This document shows, piece after piece, positions 1 to 6,455 of a DNA stretch of 8,889 nt. The stretch is from CAIVPM01 sp964615145 (GTDB lineage: Bacteria; Bacteroidota; Bacteroidia; Chitinophagales; Chitinophagaceae): assembly GCA_964615145.1 (NCBI GenBank), contig CAZTOP010000088.1:1-8889 (forward strand), in the 5' to 3' direction. Each line of letters starts with the position of its first letter. Within the stretch, counting starts at the first letter, position 1. The notes beneath the pieces are model-generated. The model saw only the letters and a list, made by a program, of their open reading frames with translations, was not told the origin of the DNA and did no database searches. A program made the translations under genes and the position numbers.

Positions 1-2216
1 GATTGGTGGATATTAAAGTAGAGCAAACTGTGGGTATGCCTCAACTATTGGTTAAATACAATCGCAATAAAATTGCCCAATATGGTTTAAACATTAGCGA
101 TGTAAACACCATTTTAAATACTGCCTATGCAGGTGGCTATGCAGGTGTTATTTACGAGGGCGAAAAAAGGTTTGATATGGTGGTTCGTATCCCTAAAGAT
201 TCAACAACCGATGCAGATGTTTTAAAAAGTTTATTAATTCCTTTACCATCAGGCAAACAAATTCCTTTAAGTGAAATTGCAGAGGTAAACTTTAAAGCAA
301 GTCCTTCACAAATCAGTCGTGAAGATGCCGAAAGAAGAATTGTAATTGAAGCCAACACAAGAGGCAGAGATGTTGAAAGTGTAGTAAAAGATATTCAACA
401 AACACTCGATACAAAACTAAAATTGCCCGAAGGATATTTTATTACTTATGGTGGACAATTTCAAAACTTGCAGGAAGCTAAAAGCCGTTTACAGTTAGCC
501 GTTCCAGTGGCTTTATTGCTTATTTTCTTTTTACTATTCCTAACATTCAATTCCATTAAAGAAGCCCTCATTATTTATTCAGCAATTCCATTGGCTGCCA
601 TTGGTGGCATCATTGCTTTATGGTTGCGTGGAATGAATTTTAGCATTTCAGCAGGGGTTGGTTTCATTGCTTTATTTGGTGTGGCTGTGTTAAATGGAAT
701 TGTTTTAATCAGTTATTACAATCGTTTAAAAGCCGAGGGAGAAACCGATGTTTTGCAAACAATCTTAAAAGGAAGTGCAGCACGTTTACGCCCAGTTTTA
801 GCAACAGCAGCAGTTGCCTCATTAGGTTTTCTACCAATGGCATTTAGCACAAGTGCAGGGGCAGAAGTACAAAAACCTTTAGCCACAGTAGTTATAGGTG
901 GTTTGGTTTCTTCTACACTACTCACACTTTTTGTACTGCCAGTTTTATACAGTCTATTTTATTTCAAACGAAAAAAGAAAATGAAAGCAACTACAATCAC
1001 AACAACAATTATAGTAATTGCATTTTCAATAATGGGGTTAAATGCCAATGCACAAATTTCCCCCTCTCTATTGGAGAGGGATGGGGTGAGGCTTTTAACC
1101 CTGCAAAATGCTATTGATATTGCTTTAAAAAACTATCCAACAATTCAACAGGCATCCCTGCAAACACAGCAACAACAGGCACTCACAGGCACAGCTACTA
1201 TTTTAGACCCCTTTAATATCAACACAGGTTTAGGACAAATAAATAGTAAGGTGTTCGATTACAATGTTGGCGTTGCACAAGGCTTCAAGTTGCCCAATGC
1301 TTACAAGGCAGAAAAGAATTTATTAAATCAAAATGTAACTGTGGCAAAGGCTTATGAGGCTGTTACAAAAAATGAATTAATAAAAAATGTTTCTATCGTT
1401 TATTACAGTTGGCAACACAGTTGGCAACAGTATAATTTGTTGTTGCAAACCGATAGCATTTTTGCAGACTATGAAACGTACGCCAACAAAAAATATCAAG
1501 TTGGCGAAAGCAATAAATTAGAAAAAATAAATGCAACCCTGCAACGCAAAGACCTAAAAATACAAGTAGCACAAGCCAACACACAAGTTGCTTTTTATTG
1601 GGCAGAATTACAAAAGTGGATGCGTACAACACAGCAATATCAAGCACCTTCAACACTTGCAGCATTGCCAACAATCAATTTAAGCGATACTGCATTAATC
1701 AATAAACATCCAGTTTTACAATTATTGCAACAACAACTTATTGCAAAACAATTAACCATTAAAGCAGAACAAGCAAAAGCACAACCATCGTTTAACTTAG
1801 GTGTTAATGCACAAAGTTTAGATAAGGAAAGGCAGTTTTATTATGGTAGTGTTGGCATCAATATTCCTTTGTTTAAAACTGGTATTAAAGCACGAACACA
1901 AGCAGCAACAATCGAAACACAAATTGTAAAAAAAGAATTAGACAAAACACAACAAGAAATCCTAACTACTTTTTTACAACAACAATTACTGCAACAACAG
2001 TTTGCCGACTTGTTAAACTATTATAAAGCAGAAGGACTGCCAACGGCTGAAACTATTATCAATACTGCACAACGCAGCTATAAGGCAGGCGATATTGGCT
2101 ACATCGAATACATACAAAATGTAAAAGATGCCATTAAAATTAAAACTGATTATGTAACGGCTTTAAGCAACTACAATCAAACCATTATCCAAATCAATTA
2201 TTTATTAAACAGATAA
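1..2216 (+). CDS. CzcA/CusA-type heavy-metal RND efflux pump fused to a TolC-like outer-membrane factor (5' end outside window)
   Basis: The gene enters from the left edge; its reading frame starts at base 3 and the TTG there is an internal codon, not a start. Visible residues 1-160 are the second periplasmic porter part of an RND pump. Residues about 165-321 hold the last membrane helices, with HME-RND-like stretches such as GVAVLNGIVLISYYNRLK and RLRPVLATAAVASLGFLPMA, ending in a basic FKRKKK tail. Without a stop, the frame continues into a signal-peptide-like segment (residues 327-351, ending NANAQ) and then about 385 residues resembling two TolC/OEP repeats, rich in Gln and predicted helix. 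Such RND-OMF fusions are known from Bacteroidota. The pump uses proton flow to expel cations across the envelope. The adaptor gene follows 12 bases later, so the two are surely one operon. The metal (Cu, Zn, Cd, Co) cannot be set from this fragment. A palindromic repeat is translated at residues 353-365. Confidence 0.93.
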   Translation, partial: LVDIKVEQTVGMPQLLVKYNRNKIAQYGLNISDVNTILNTAYAGGYAGVIYEGEKRFDMVVRIPKDSTTDADVLKSLLIPLPSGKQIPLSEIAEVNFKASPSQISREDAERRIVIEANTRGRDVESVVKDIQQTLDTKLKLPEGYFITYGGQFQNLQEAKSRLQLAVPVALLLIFFLLFLTFNSIKEALIIYSAIPLAAIGGIIALWLRGMNFSISAGVGFIALFGVAVLNGIVLISYYNRLKAEGETDVLQTILKGSAARLRPVLATAAVASLGFLPMAFSTSAGAEVQKPLATVVIGGLVSSTLLTLFVLPVLYSLFYFKRKKKMKATTITTTIIVIAFSIMGLNANAQISPSLLERDGVRLLTLQNAIDIALKNYPTIQQASLQTQQQQALTGTATILDPFNINTGLGQINSKVFDYNVGVAQGFKLPNAYKAEKNLLNQNVTVAKAYEAVTKNELIKNVSIVYYSWQHSWQQYNLLLQTDSIFADYETYANKKYQVGESNKLEKINATLQRKDLKIQVAQANTQVAFYWAELQKWMRTTQQYQAPSTLAALPTINLSDTALINKHPVLQLLQQQLIAKQLTIKAEQAKAQPSFNLGVNAQSLDKERQFYYGSVGINIPLFKTGIKARTQAATIETQIVKKELDKTQQEILTTFLQQQLLQQQFADLLNYYKAEGLPTAETIINTAQRSYKAGDIGYIEYIQNVKDAIKIKTDYVTALSNYNQTIIQINYLLNR
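981..1055 (+). other. Internal signal-peptide-like segment at the RND/TolC junction
   Basis: An in-frame ATG at 981 opens a segment with a basic start (MK), a hydrophobic core (IIVIAFSIMGL) and a classic signal peptidase I-like end (NANA, then Q). It follows directly on the cytoplasmic FKRKKK tail of the pump. Two readings are possible: the fusion is made as one chain and cut after NANA, or the TolC part is (also) started separately at this ATG. No stop codon separates the halves, so the sequence alone allows both. Confidence 0.6.
1059..1095 (+). repeat. GC-rich palindromic repeat element, translated in frame inside the pump fusion
   Basis: The arms CCCTCTC (1062-1068) and GAGAGGG (1074-1080) form a perfect 7-bp inverted repeat with a 5-base loop, followed by GATGGGGTGAGG and CTTTT. 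The stretch is strikingly C/G-rich against AT-rich surroundings. It encodes SPSLLERDGVRLL, which sits between the signal-peptide end (NANAQ) and the first TolC-like sequence (TLQNAIDIALKNYPT). From memory, Bacteroidota genomes carry many copies of a CCCCTCTC...GGAGAGGG...GGGGTGAGG element, sometimes read as SPLSFGEG.GVRL-like peptides. The boundaries given are approximate, and the copy number in this genome was not checked. Confidence 0.65.
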
Positions 2217-2228
2217 AAACAACAACAA

Positions 2229-3398
2229 ATGAAATTTATATATAGCATCATTTTCTTTTCACTATTTGCATTTGCATCTTGCAAAAGCAATTCAAAAGAA
2301 ACGGCAAAAGCCGAAACAAAAACAGACAGCACACATAAAGAAGAACACGCAGAAACAGAAGTACAATTAACAGACGAACAAATAAAAGCTATTGACTTGC
2401 AAACAGGCAGCATAGAGCAACGCAACTTAAAAACCACTTTAAAAGTAAATGGTAAATTAATGTTGCCACCACAAAACCAAGCACAGGTAAGCCTTTTAAC
2501 AGGTGGGTTAGTAAAAACAATCAATGTTACCGAAGGCACATTTGTTTCGCAAGGGCAAACATTAGCCACCATCGAAAACAACGAAGTAATACAGTTGCAG
2601 CAAGATTATTTAGAAAACAAATCGCAACTAAAATATTTGCAGGCAGAGTTAAACAGGCAACGAGAATTACAAAAAGACAACATCAACGCCACTAAAACTT
2701 TGCAGCAAGTAGAAAACGAATTTACCACAGCACAAGCAAAGCAAAAAGGCATAAAATCAAAGTTGCAACTGCAAGGCATCAAGGCAGATGATGTAAGCAC
2801 TACCAACTTTACCAATCGTGTGGCAGTAGTAGCCCCCATCAATGGTTACATTCACAAAATAAATTTATCGTTAGGTAAGTTTGCCGATGCAAATGCTGTG
2901 TTGTTCGATATTGTGGACAATCGTTTTCTACATTTAGACCTCACTATTTTCGAGAAGGATATACACAAAGTAAACGTTGGGCAAAAAATTATTTTCACCG
3001 ATGCCAACGATAAAACACACTCACACCCTGCAACCATTTTTAGTTTAAACAAAGCATTTGAAGATAACCAACAAGCCATTATTGCACACGCAAAAATTGA
3101 AGAAAAAACAGAAACACTTTTACCAGGAATGTATGTAGAAGCAAGAGTACAAATAGACAATTACAAAACAAATGCTTTGCCCAACGATGCCATTGTAAAC
3201 AACGGAGACGAGCATTTTATTTACATCGAAACTTCTAAAAATCATTACAAGCAAATAGCAGTAAAAACAGGGGCAACCGATATGGGCTACACCGAAATAA
3301 CACCTCTTGACGAACTGCCACCCAATGCAAAAATTGTAACAAAAGGTGCTTACTATTTACTATCACAACTCACAAAAGGAAGTGGAGAACACGATTAA
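2229..3398 (+). CDS. Periplasmic adaptor (membrane-fusion) lipoprotein of a CzcB/CusB-type heavy-metal RND efflux system
   Basis: This 389-residue protein should bridge the RND pump and the outer-membrane factor encoded just upstream. Residues 1-18 are a lipoprotein signal with a lipobox-like FASC (Cys18), so it is probably lipid-anchored. A His/Glu-rich linker follows (HKEEHAETE, 36-44). Residues about 85-120 (GGLVKTINVTEGTFVSQGQ) and 198-230 (VVAPINGYIHKINLSLGKFA) look like the two halves of a lipoyl/barrel-sandwich hybrid. They flank a Gln/Lys/Glu-rich helical hairpin (about 121-185). A beta-barrel segment (about 232-308, ending LLPGMYVEARV) and a membrane-proximal domain complete the usual order. 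Length is normal for the family. The ATG is 12 bases after the pump stop, in A-rich sequence without a Shine-Dalgarno motif. Family is clear; metal is not. Confidence 0.93.
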   Translation: MKFIYSIIFFSLFAFASCKSNSKETAKAETKTDSTHKEEHAETEVQLTDEQIKAIDLQTGSIEQRNLKTTLKVNGKLMLPPQNQAQVSLLTGGLVKTINVTEGTFVSQGQTLATIENNEVIQLQQDYLENKSQLKYLQAELNRQRELQKDNINATKTLQQVENEFTTAQAKQKGIKSKLQLQGIKADDVSTTNFTNRVAVVAPINGYIHKINLSLGKFADANAVLFDIVDNRFLHLDLTIFEKDIHKVNVGQKIIFTDANDKTHSHPATIFSLNKAFEDNQQAIIAHAKIEEKTETLLPGMYVEARVQIDNYKTNALPNDAIVNNGDEHFIYIETSKNHYKQIAVKTGATDMGYTEITPLDELPPNAKIVTKGAYYLLSQLTKGSGEHD

Positions 3399-3411
3399 AA
3401 ATAATTTATTA

Positions 3412-3435
3412 GTGGCGTGTGTCCTCACACGCCAC
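3412..3435. repeat. 10-bp perfect hairpin with GTGGC foot (REP-like), between adaptor and ATPase genes
   Basis: The arms GTGGCGTGTG (3412-3421) and CACACGCCAC (3426-3435) pair perfectly around a TCCT loop. It is GC-rich in an AT-rich gap. An A-run rather than a T-run follows on the + strand, so it does not look like an ordinary terminator for the adaptor gene. It resembles a dispersed palindrome that I recall from other Bacteroidota genomes. It could also stabilise the 3' end of the upstream mRNA. Confidence 0.6.
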
Positions 3436-3445
3436 ACAAAAAAAA

Positions 3446-3474
3446 CATTCGTGTTCATTCGTGCCATCTGTGGC
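3446..3474 (+). repeat. Three imperfect tandem units of about 10 bases (CATTCGTGTT-like)
   Basis: Three similar units follow one another: CATTCGTGTT (3446-3455), CATTCGTGCC (3456-3465) and CATCTGTGGC (3465-3474, sharing one base). Long A-runs flank the group on both sides. It lies 10 bases after the hairpin at 3412-3435 and 19 bases before the ATPase ATG. I recall ATTCGTG...TTCGTGGC-type intergenic repeats in Bacteroidota, so this is probably a dispersed repeat rather than an operator, though an operator cannot be excluded. Confidence 0.45.
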
Positions 3475-3493
3475 AAAAAAATAAAAAAACAAT

Positions 3494-5500
3494 ATGACAC
3501 ATCAACATAAATACGATGCACAAGGCAAGCAGCTTTGTTGCACCCAAGAACAAAAAATAAACAATAATGCTCACGATGCAACACAACAGCATAATGATAA
3601 TGATGAACACAACCACAGTGAGCATTCAGCAGCAAAAAACAATCCTCTAACTGAGTTTAAACTGCCCATCATTTCCCTTTGCCTTTTGCTCTTTGCAATA
3701 GGCTTAGATAATTGGTTTCCTCAATCTTGGTTCACAGGTTGGGTTCGTATAGTTTGGTATGCTGTAGCATATATTCCTGTGGGTTTTCCAGTCGTAAAAG
3801 ATGCAATAAAAAGTATTGGTAAAGGCGAAGTATTTTCCGAGTTTTTATTAATGTCTATTGCAACGCTTGGGGCATTTGCAATTAATCAATATCCCGAAGG
3901 CGTTGCAGTAATGTTATTCTATGCAGTAGGCGAAGTGTTTCAAACATTAGCAGTAAAACGTGCAAAGGCAAACATCAAAACCCTGCTCGACCAACGCCCA
4001 GACGAAGTAACCATTTTGCAAAATAATCAACCAAAAACAGTTAAGGCAGAAGCCGTAAACATTGGCGATATTATACAACTAAAAGCAGGAGAAAAATTAG
4101 GCTTAGATGGAGAATTACTCACCGATACAGCATCTTTCAACACAGCAGCACTCACAGGCGAAAGCAAGCCTGATACTAAAGCAAAAGGCGAAACGGTGTT
4201 AGCAGGAATGATAAATTTAAACACAGTAGCACAAGTAAAAGTTACCACTGCCTACACCGATAGCAAGTTGAGCAAAATTTTAGAATTAGTGCAAAATGCC
4301 ACAGCACAAAAAGCACCAACCGAATTATTCATTCGCAAGTTTGCAAAAATTTACACCCCTATTGTTGTGTTGTTGGCAATCGCAATTTGTGTAGTGCCAA
4401 TGCTGTTTACACATAATTATGTTTTCAAAGAATGGTTGTATAGGGCTTTAATTTTCTTGGTTATTTCTTGCCCTTGTGCCTTGGTTATTTCAATTCCTTT
4501 AGGCTATTTTGGAGGCATAGGAGCAGCAAGTAAAAACGGAATTTTATTTAAAGGCAGCAACTTTTTAGACATCATTGCAAACATTCAAAATGTAGTGATG
4601 GATAAAACAGGCACTATGACACAAGGTGTTTTTAAAGTGCAGGAAGTTGTAATAGATGTAGCATTTAACAAAGATGAAATCCTGCAAATGGTAAACGTTT
4701 TAGAAAGCCAAAGTACACACCCAGTAGCAACAGCCATTCACGAATATGTAGGCAATCTAAATGCTGAAATTAAACCAACCAATGTAGAGGAAATTGCAGG
4801 GCAAGGCTTAAAGGCAACCATTAATGGTAAAGAATTATTGGTAGGTAATTTCAAGTTAATGGATAAGTTTAGCATCAATTACAATATAGACTCTTCAACC
4901 ATTGTTTACACACTTATAGCCATTGCTTATGATAAAAAGTTTGTAGGATATTTAACCATTGCCGACACTATAAAAGAAGATGCACAAGAAGCAGTAAACA
5001 AGTTAAAAGCATTGAATGTTACAACCACAATGTTAAGTGGCGATAAAAGCAGCGTAGTAAAATTTGTTGCCGATAAATTAGGAATAATAAACGCCTTTGG
5101 CGATTTATTGCCCGAGGATAAAGTAAATAAGGTAAAAGAAATAAAAGACAAAAACCAAACAGTAGCATTTGTTGGCGATGGAGTAAACGATGCACCAGTT
5201 GTAGCATTAAGCAATGTAGGAATAGCAATGGGAGGTTTAGGCAGCGATGCAACAATAGAAACAGCCGATGTAGTAATACAAGATGATAAGCCAAGCAAAA
5301 TAGCAATGGCAATCAACATAGGCAAACAAACCAAAAAAATTGTTTGGCAAAATATCACCCTTGCCTTTGCAGTAAAAGCAATCGTTTTAACATTAGGAGC
5401 AAGTGGTTTAGCCACAATGTGGGAAGCCGTTTTTGCAGATGTAGGCGTAGCACTATTAGCCATCCTAAACGCAGTACGAATACAAAGAATGAAATTTTAA
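3494..5500 (+). CDS. P1B-type heavy-metal translocating ATPase, probably Zn/Cd/Pb class (ZntA/CadA-like)
   Basis: This inner-membrane pump of 668 residues couples ATP hydrolysis to metal export from the cytosol. Visible motifs: actuator TGES (221-224), membrane CPC (326-328), phosphorylation site DKTGTMT (Asp370), the HP motif of the nucleotide domain (409-410), and the hinge GDGVNDAP (561-568). A Lys in the seventh helix (FAVKAIV, K628), an Asp in the last helix (FADVG, D649) and a Glu in an early helix (AVGEVF, E147) fit the Zn/Cd/Pb subgroup rather than the Cu(I) subgroup. The N terminus has no GMTCxxC metal-binding domain; instead residues 1-49 carry seven His and a CC pair (15-16). The start ATG follows an A-rich run. 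It lies 95 bases after the adaptor, separated by two repeats, so co-transcription is likely but not certain. All key catalytic residues are present. Confidence 0.95.
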   Translation: MTHQHKYDAQGKQLCCTQEQKINNNAHDATQQHNDNDEHNHSEHSAAKNNPLTEFKLPIISLCLLLFAIGLDNWFPQSWFTGWVRIVWYAVAYIPVGFPVVKDAIKSIGKGEVFSEFLLMSIATLGAFAINQYPEGVAVMLFYAVGEVFQTLAVKRAKANIKTLLDQRPDEVTILQNNQPKTVKAEAVNIGDIIQLKAGEKLGLDGELLTDTASFNTAALTGESKPDTKAKGETVLAGMINLNTVAQVKVTTAYTDSKLSKILELVQNATAQKAPTELFIRKFAKIYTPIVVLLAIAICVVPMLFTHNYVFKEWLYRALIFLVISCPCALVISIPLGYFGGIGAASKNGILFKGSNFLDIIANIQNVVMDKTGTMTQGVFKVQEVVIDVAFNKDEILQMVNVLESQSTHPVATAIHEYVGNLNAEIKPTNVEEIAGQGLKATINGKELLVGNFKLMDKFSINYNIDSSTIVYTLIAIAYDKKFVGYLTIADTIKEDAQEAVNKLKALNVTTTMLSGDKSSVVKFVADKLGIINAFGDLLPEDKVNKVKEIKDKNQTVAFVGDGVNDAPVVALSNVGIAMGGLGSDATIETADVVIQDDKPSKIAMAINIGKQTKKIVWQNITLAFAVKAIVLTLGASGLATMWEAVFADVGVALLAILNAVRIQRMKF

Positions 5501-5565
5501 AATTATACTGTGAATCTTACAAGTCTTTCCCTTAATTACATAACACTTAACAACATTTTACAAAT

Positions 5566-5577
5566 CACTTTTGCATC
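5566..5577 (+). promoter_or_regulatory. Possible Bacteroidota-type -7 promoter element before the Cys-rich protein gene
   Basis: CACTTTTGCATC matches the Bacteroidota -7 consensus TAnnTTTG in all but the first base, and continues with GCA as many such promoters do. It lies about 40 bases before the ATG at 5613, in the longest gene-free gap of the window (5501-5612). No convincing -33 TTTG is seen. A small inverted repeat, GTGAAA (5578-5583) and TTTCAC (5588-5593), sits where the transcript would begin. Nearly the same sequence recurs before the coding body of the HYC gene. Confidence 0.35.
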
Positions 5578-5612
5578 GTGAAAATTCTTTCACATCAAAA
5601 AAATTAAACAAA

Positions 5613-5915
5613 ATGGACAAATCTAAATGTATTGACCCTTGCTTAGCCTGTGTCATTACTTGCGAAAAATGTATTTCCGATTGCATTCAACACGGACACC
5701 AACAATGTATTTCATTGTGTCGTGATTGTGCCGACATCTGTGCTTTATGTGCAAGATTAAATGCAAGAAACTCTGCTTATGCTGCTGAACTTTGTGCCTT
5801 ATGTGCCAAAATTTGTAAAGCCTGTGCAGAAGAATGTAGCAAACACGCAGACCACCACGAAAGCTGCAAAGCTTGTGCTGAGGCTTGTGAAAAATGTGCA
5901 GCAGCTTGTGCATAA
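5613..5915 (+). CDS. Cysteine-rich four-helix-bundle copper-storage-like protein (Csp/DUF326 type)
   Basis: The protein has 100 residues, 21 of them Cys, arranged as repeated CxxxC and CxxC steps (CIDPCLACVITCEKC, CAEACEKCAAAC) along predicted helices. This is the signature of the Csp family, whose members bind many Cu(I) ions inside a four-helix bundle. There are also five His (HGH, HADHH). No Tat or Sec signal is visible, which fits the cytosolic Csp3-like branch. The ATG at 5613 was chosen because the protein then starts MDKSKCIDPC; a longer frame from a TTG at 5571 would add 14 unconvincing residues and overlap the probable promoter. It follows the ATPase by 112 bases and may have its own transcript. 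Likely job: cytosolic copper buffering or storage. Function is inferred from family resemblance. Confidence 0.85.
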   Translation: MDKSKCIDPCLACVITCEKCISDCIQHGHQQCISLCRDCADICALCARLNARNSAYAAELCALCAKICKACAEECSKHADHHESCKACAEACEKCAAACA

Positions 5916-5935
5916 TTAAAACGATTGCTTCTAAG

Positions 5936-5960
5936 TGTAGCGTTCTAATAAAACGCTGCA
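5936..5960. repeat. 9-bp hairpin with GTAGC foot (REP-like or weak terminator)
   Basis: TGTAGCGTT (5936-5944) pairs with AACGCTGCA (5952-5960), with one G-T wobble, around a 7-base loop. It lies 20 bases after the stop of the Cys-rich protein gene. No T-run follows, so an intrinsic terminator is doubtful. Its GTAGC arm resembles those of the hairpins at 3412 and 8249, which points to a shared dispersed repeat type. Confidence 0.45.
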
Positions 5961-5998
5961 CAAACGAAGTATAATAATTAACTTCTCAAAAAATTACA

Positions 5999-6397
5999 AT
6001 GAAAAAATTAATAGTTGCAATACTTGCTATTGCAGGTACACTTTCACTAACAAACTGCACTACTGCAAATGCAGACAATGTAACAAGTAATGCAGACACA
6101 CGAGGAAAAGTAATTTCTCAACTAATGAGCAACGATGCTTATATGAATGAAGTAATGGACTCAATGAAAACAAAACATCCACATACAATGGATATGAGTG
6201 GCGATGCGATGATGGACAAAACAATGGAGATGTGCAAAGCAGATTCAGCAATGTGTAAAAAAATGATGGGCAAAACAATGGAAATGTGCAACAACGATAC
6301 CGCCAAATGCAAAATGATGATGAATGAAATGAAACCACATCACAACGTTATGAAAGCTATGAAAGGAATGTGTGATATGAAAGGAATGAAAATGTAA
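5999..6397 (+). CDS. Met/Cys/His-rich exported protein, probable lipoprotein, with an internal tandem duplication
   Basis: I do not recognise a named family. The 132-residue product starts with a basic, hydrophobic signal (MKKLIVAILAIAGTLSLTNC). Cys20 may be lipidated, although Asn at -1 is not the most usual lipobox residue. The rest holds about 25 Met, five further Cys and four His in 112 residues, as expected for a soft-metal (Cu(I)/Ag(I)) binder in the periplasm. Residues 73-90 and 91-108 are a tandem repeat: both read xKTMEMC....C.xMM-like and agree at 12 of 18 positions. The C-terminal tail (MKAMKGMCDMKGMKM) is also Met-rich. It follows the Cys-rich gene by 83 bases, with a hairpin between, and is followed by a strong hairpin. 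The start is set by the signal peptide. Copper binding is an inference from composition and context. Confidence 0.8.
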   Translation: MKKLIVAILAIAGTLSLTNCTTANADNVTSNADTRGKVISQLMSNDAYMNEVMDSMKTKHPHTMDMSGDAMMDKTMEMCKADSAMCKKMMGKTMEMCNNDTAKCKMMMNEMKPHHNVMKAMKGMCDMKGMKM

Positions 6398-6406
6398 TCA
6401 ATATTA

Positions 6407-6445
6407 TAAAATATTGAAGTAGCCAACAACTACTTCAATATTTTA
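6407..6445. terminator. 16-bp perfect hairpin, probable terminator after the Met-rich lipoprotein gene
   Basis: TAAAATATTGAAGTAG (6407-6422) pairs perfectly with CTACTTCAATATTTTA (6430-6445) around the loop CCAACAA. The descending arm ends in TATTTTA, giving the T-rich end of an intrinsic terminator; the ascending arm does the same for the other strand. It starts 10 bases after the stop at 6397. The stem is AT-rich, with only three G-C pairs, so read-through is possible. Confidence 0.6.
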
Positions 6446-6455
6446 ACTTATACAA

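Noticed and set aside
3..5. TTG at the left edge as a start codon of the pump
   Set aside because: The frame begins in the middle of an RND porter domain, so the gene clearly extends beyond the window.
1140..2010. CAACAACA-rich stretches as a microsatellite or CRISPR-like repeat
   Set aside because: They are Gln/Leu codons of helical TolC-like sequence, with no regular spacing or identical units.
2262..2280. TTTGCATTTGCATC-like promoter element in the adaptor gene start
   Set aside because: It lacks the TAnn part, lies in the lipoprotein signal codons, and shows that TTTGCATC also occurs by chance here.
4927..5463. 178-codon open frame on the minus strand inside the ATPase gene
   Set aside because: It lies wholly opposite conserved ATPase codons, including GDGVNDAP, and its product is a low-quality Ser/Thr/Ala-rich string with no recognisable domain.
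5344..5535. 63-codon + strand frame at the end of the ATPase gene
   Set aside because: It overlaps the conserved ATPase C terminus in another frame and its product is an unlikely Arg/Ser/Cys mix.
5571..5612. Longer start (TTG) for the Cys-rich protein
   Set aside because: The extra 14 residues do not resemble the family and they overlap the probable -7 promoter element.
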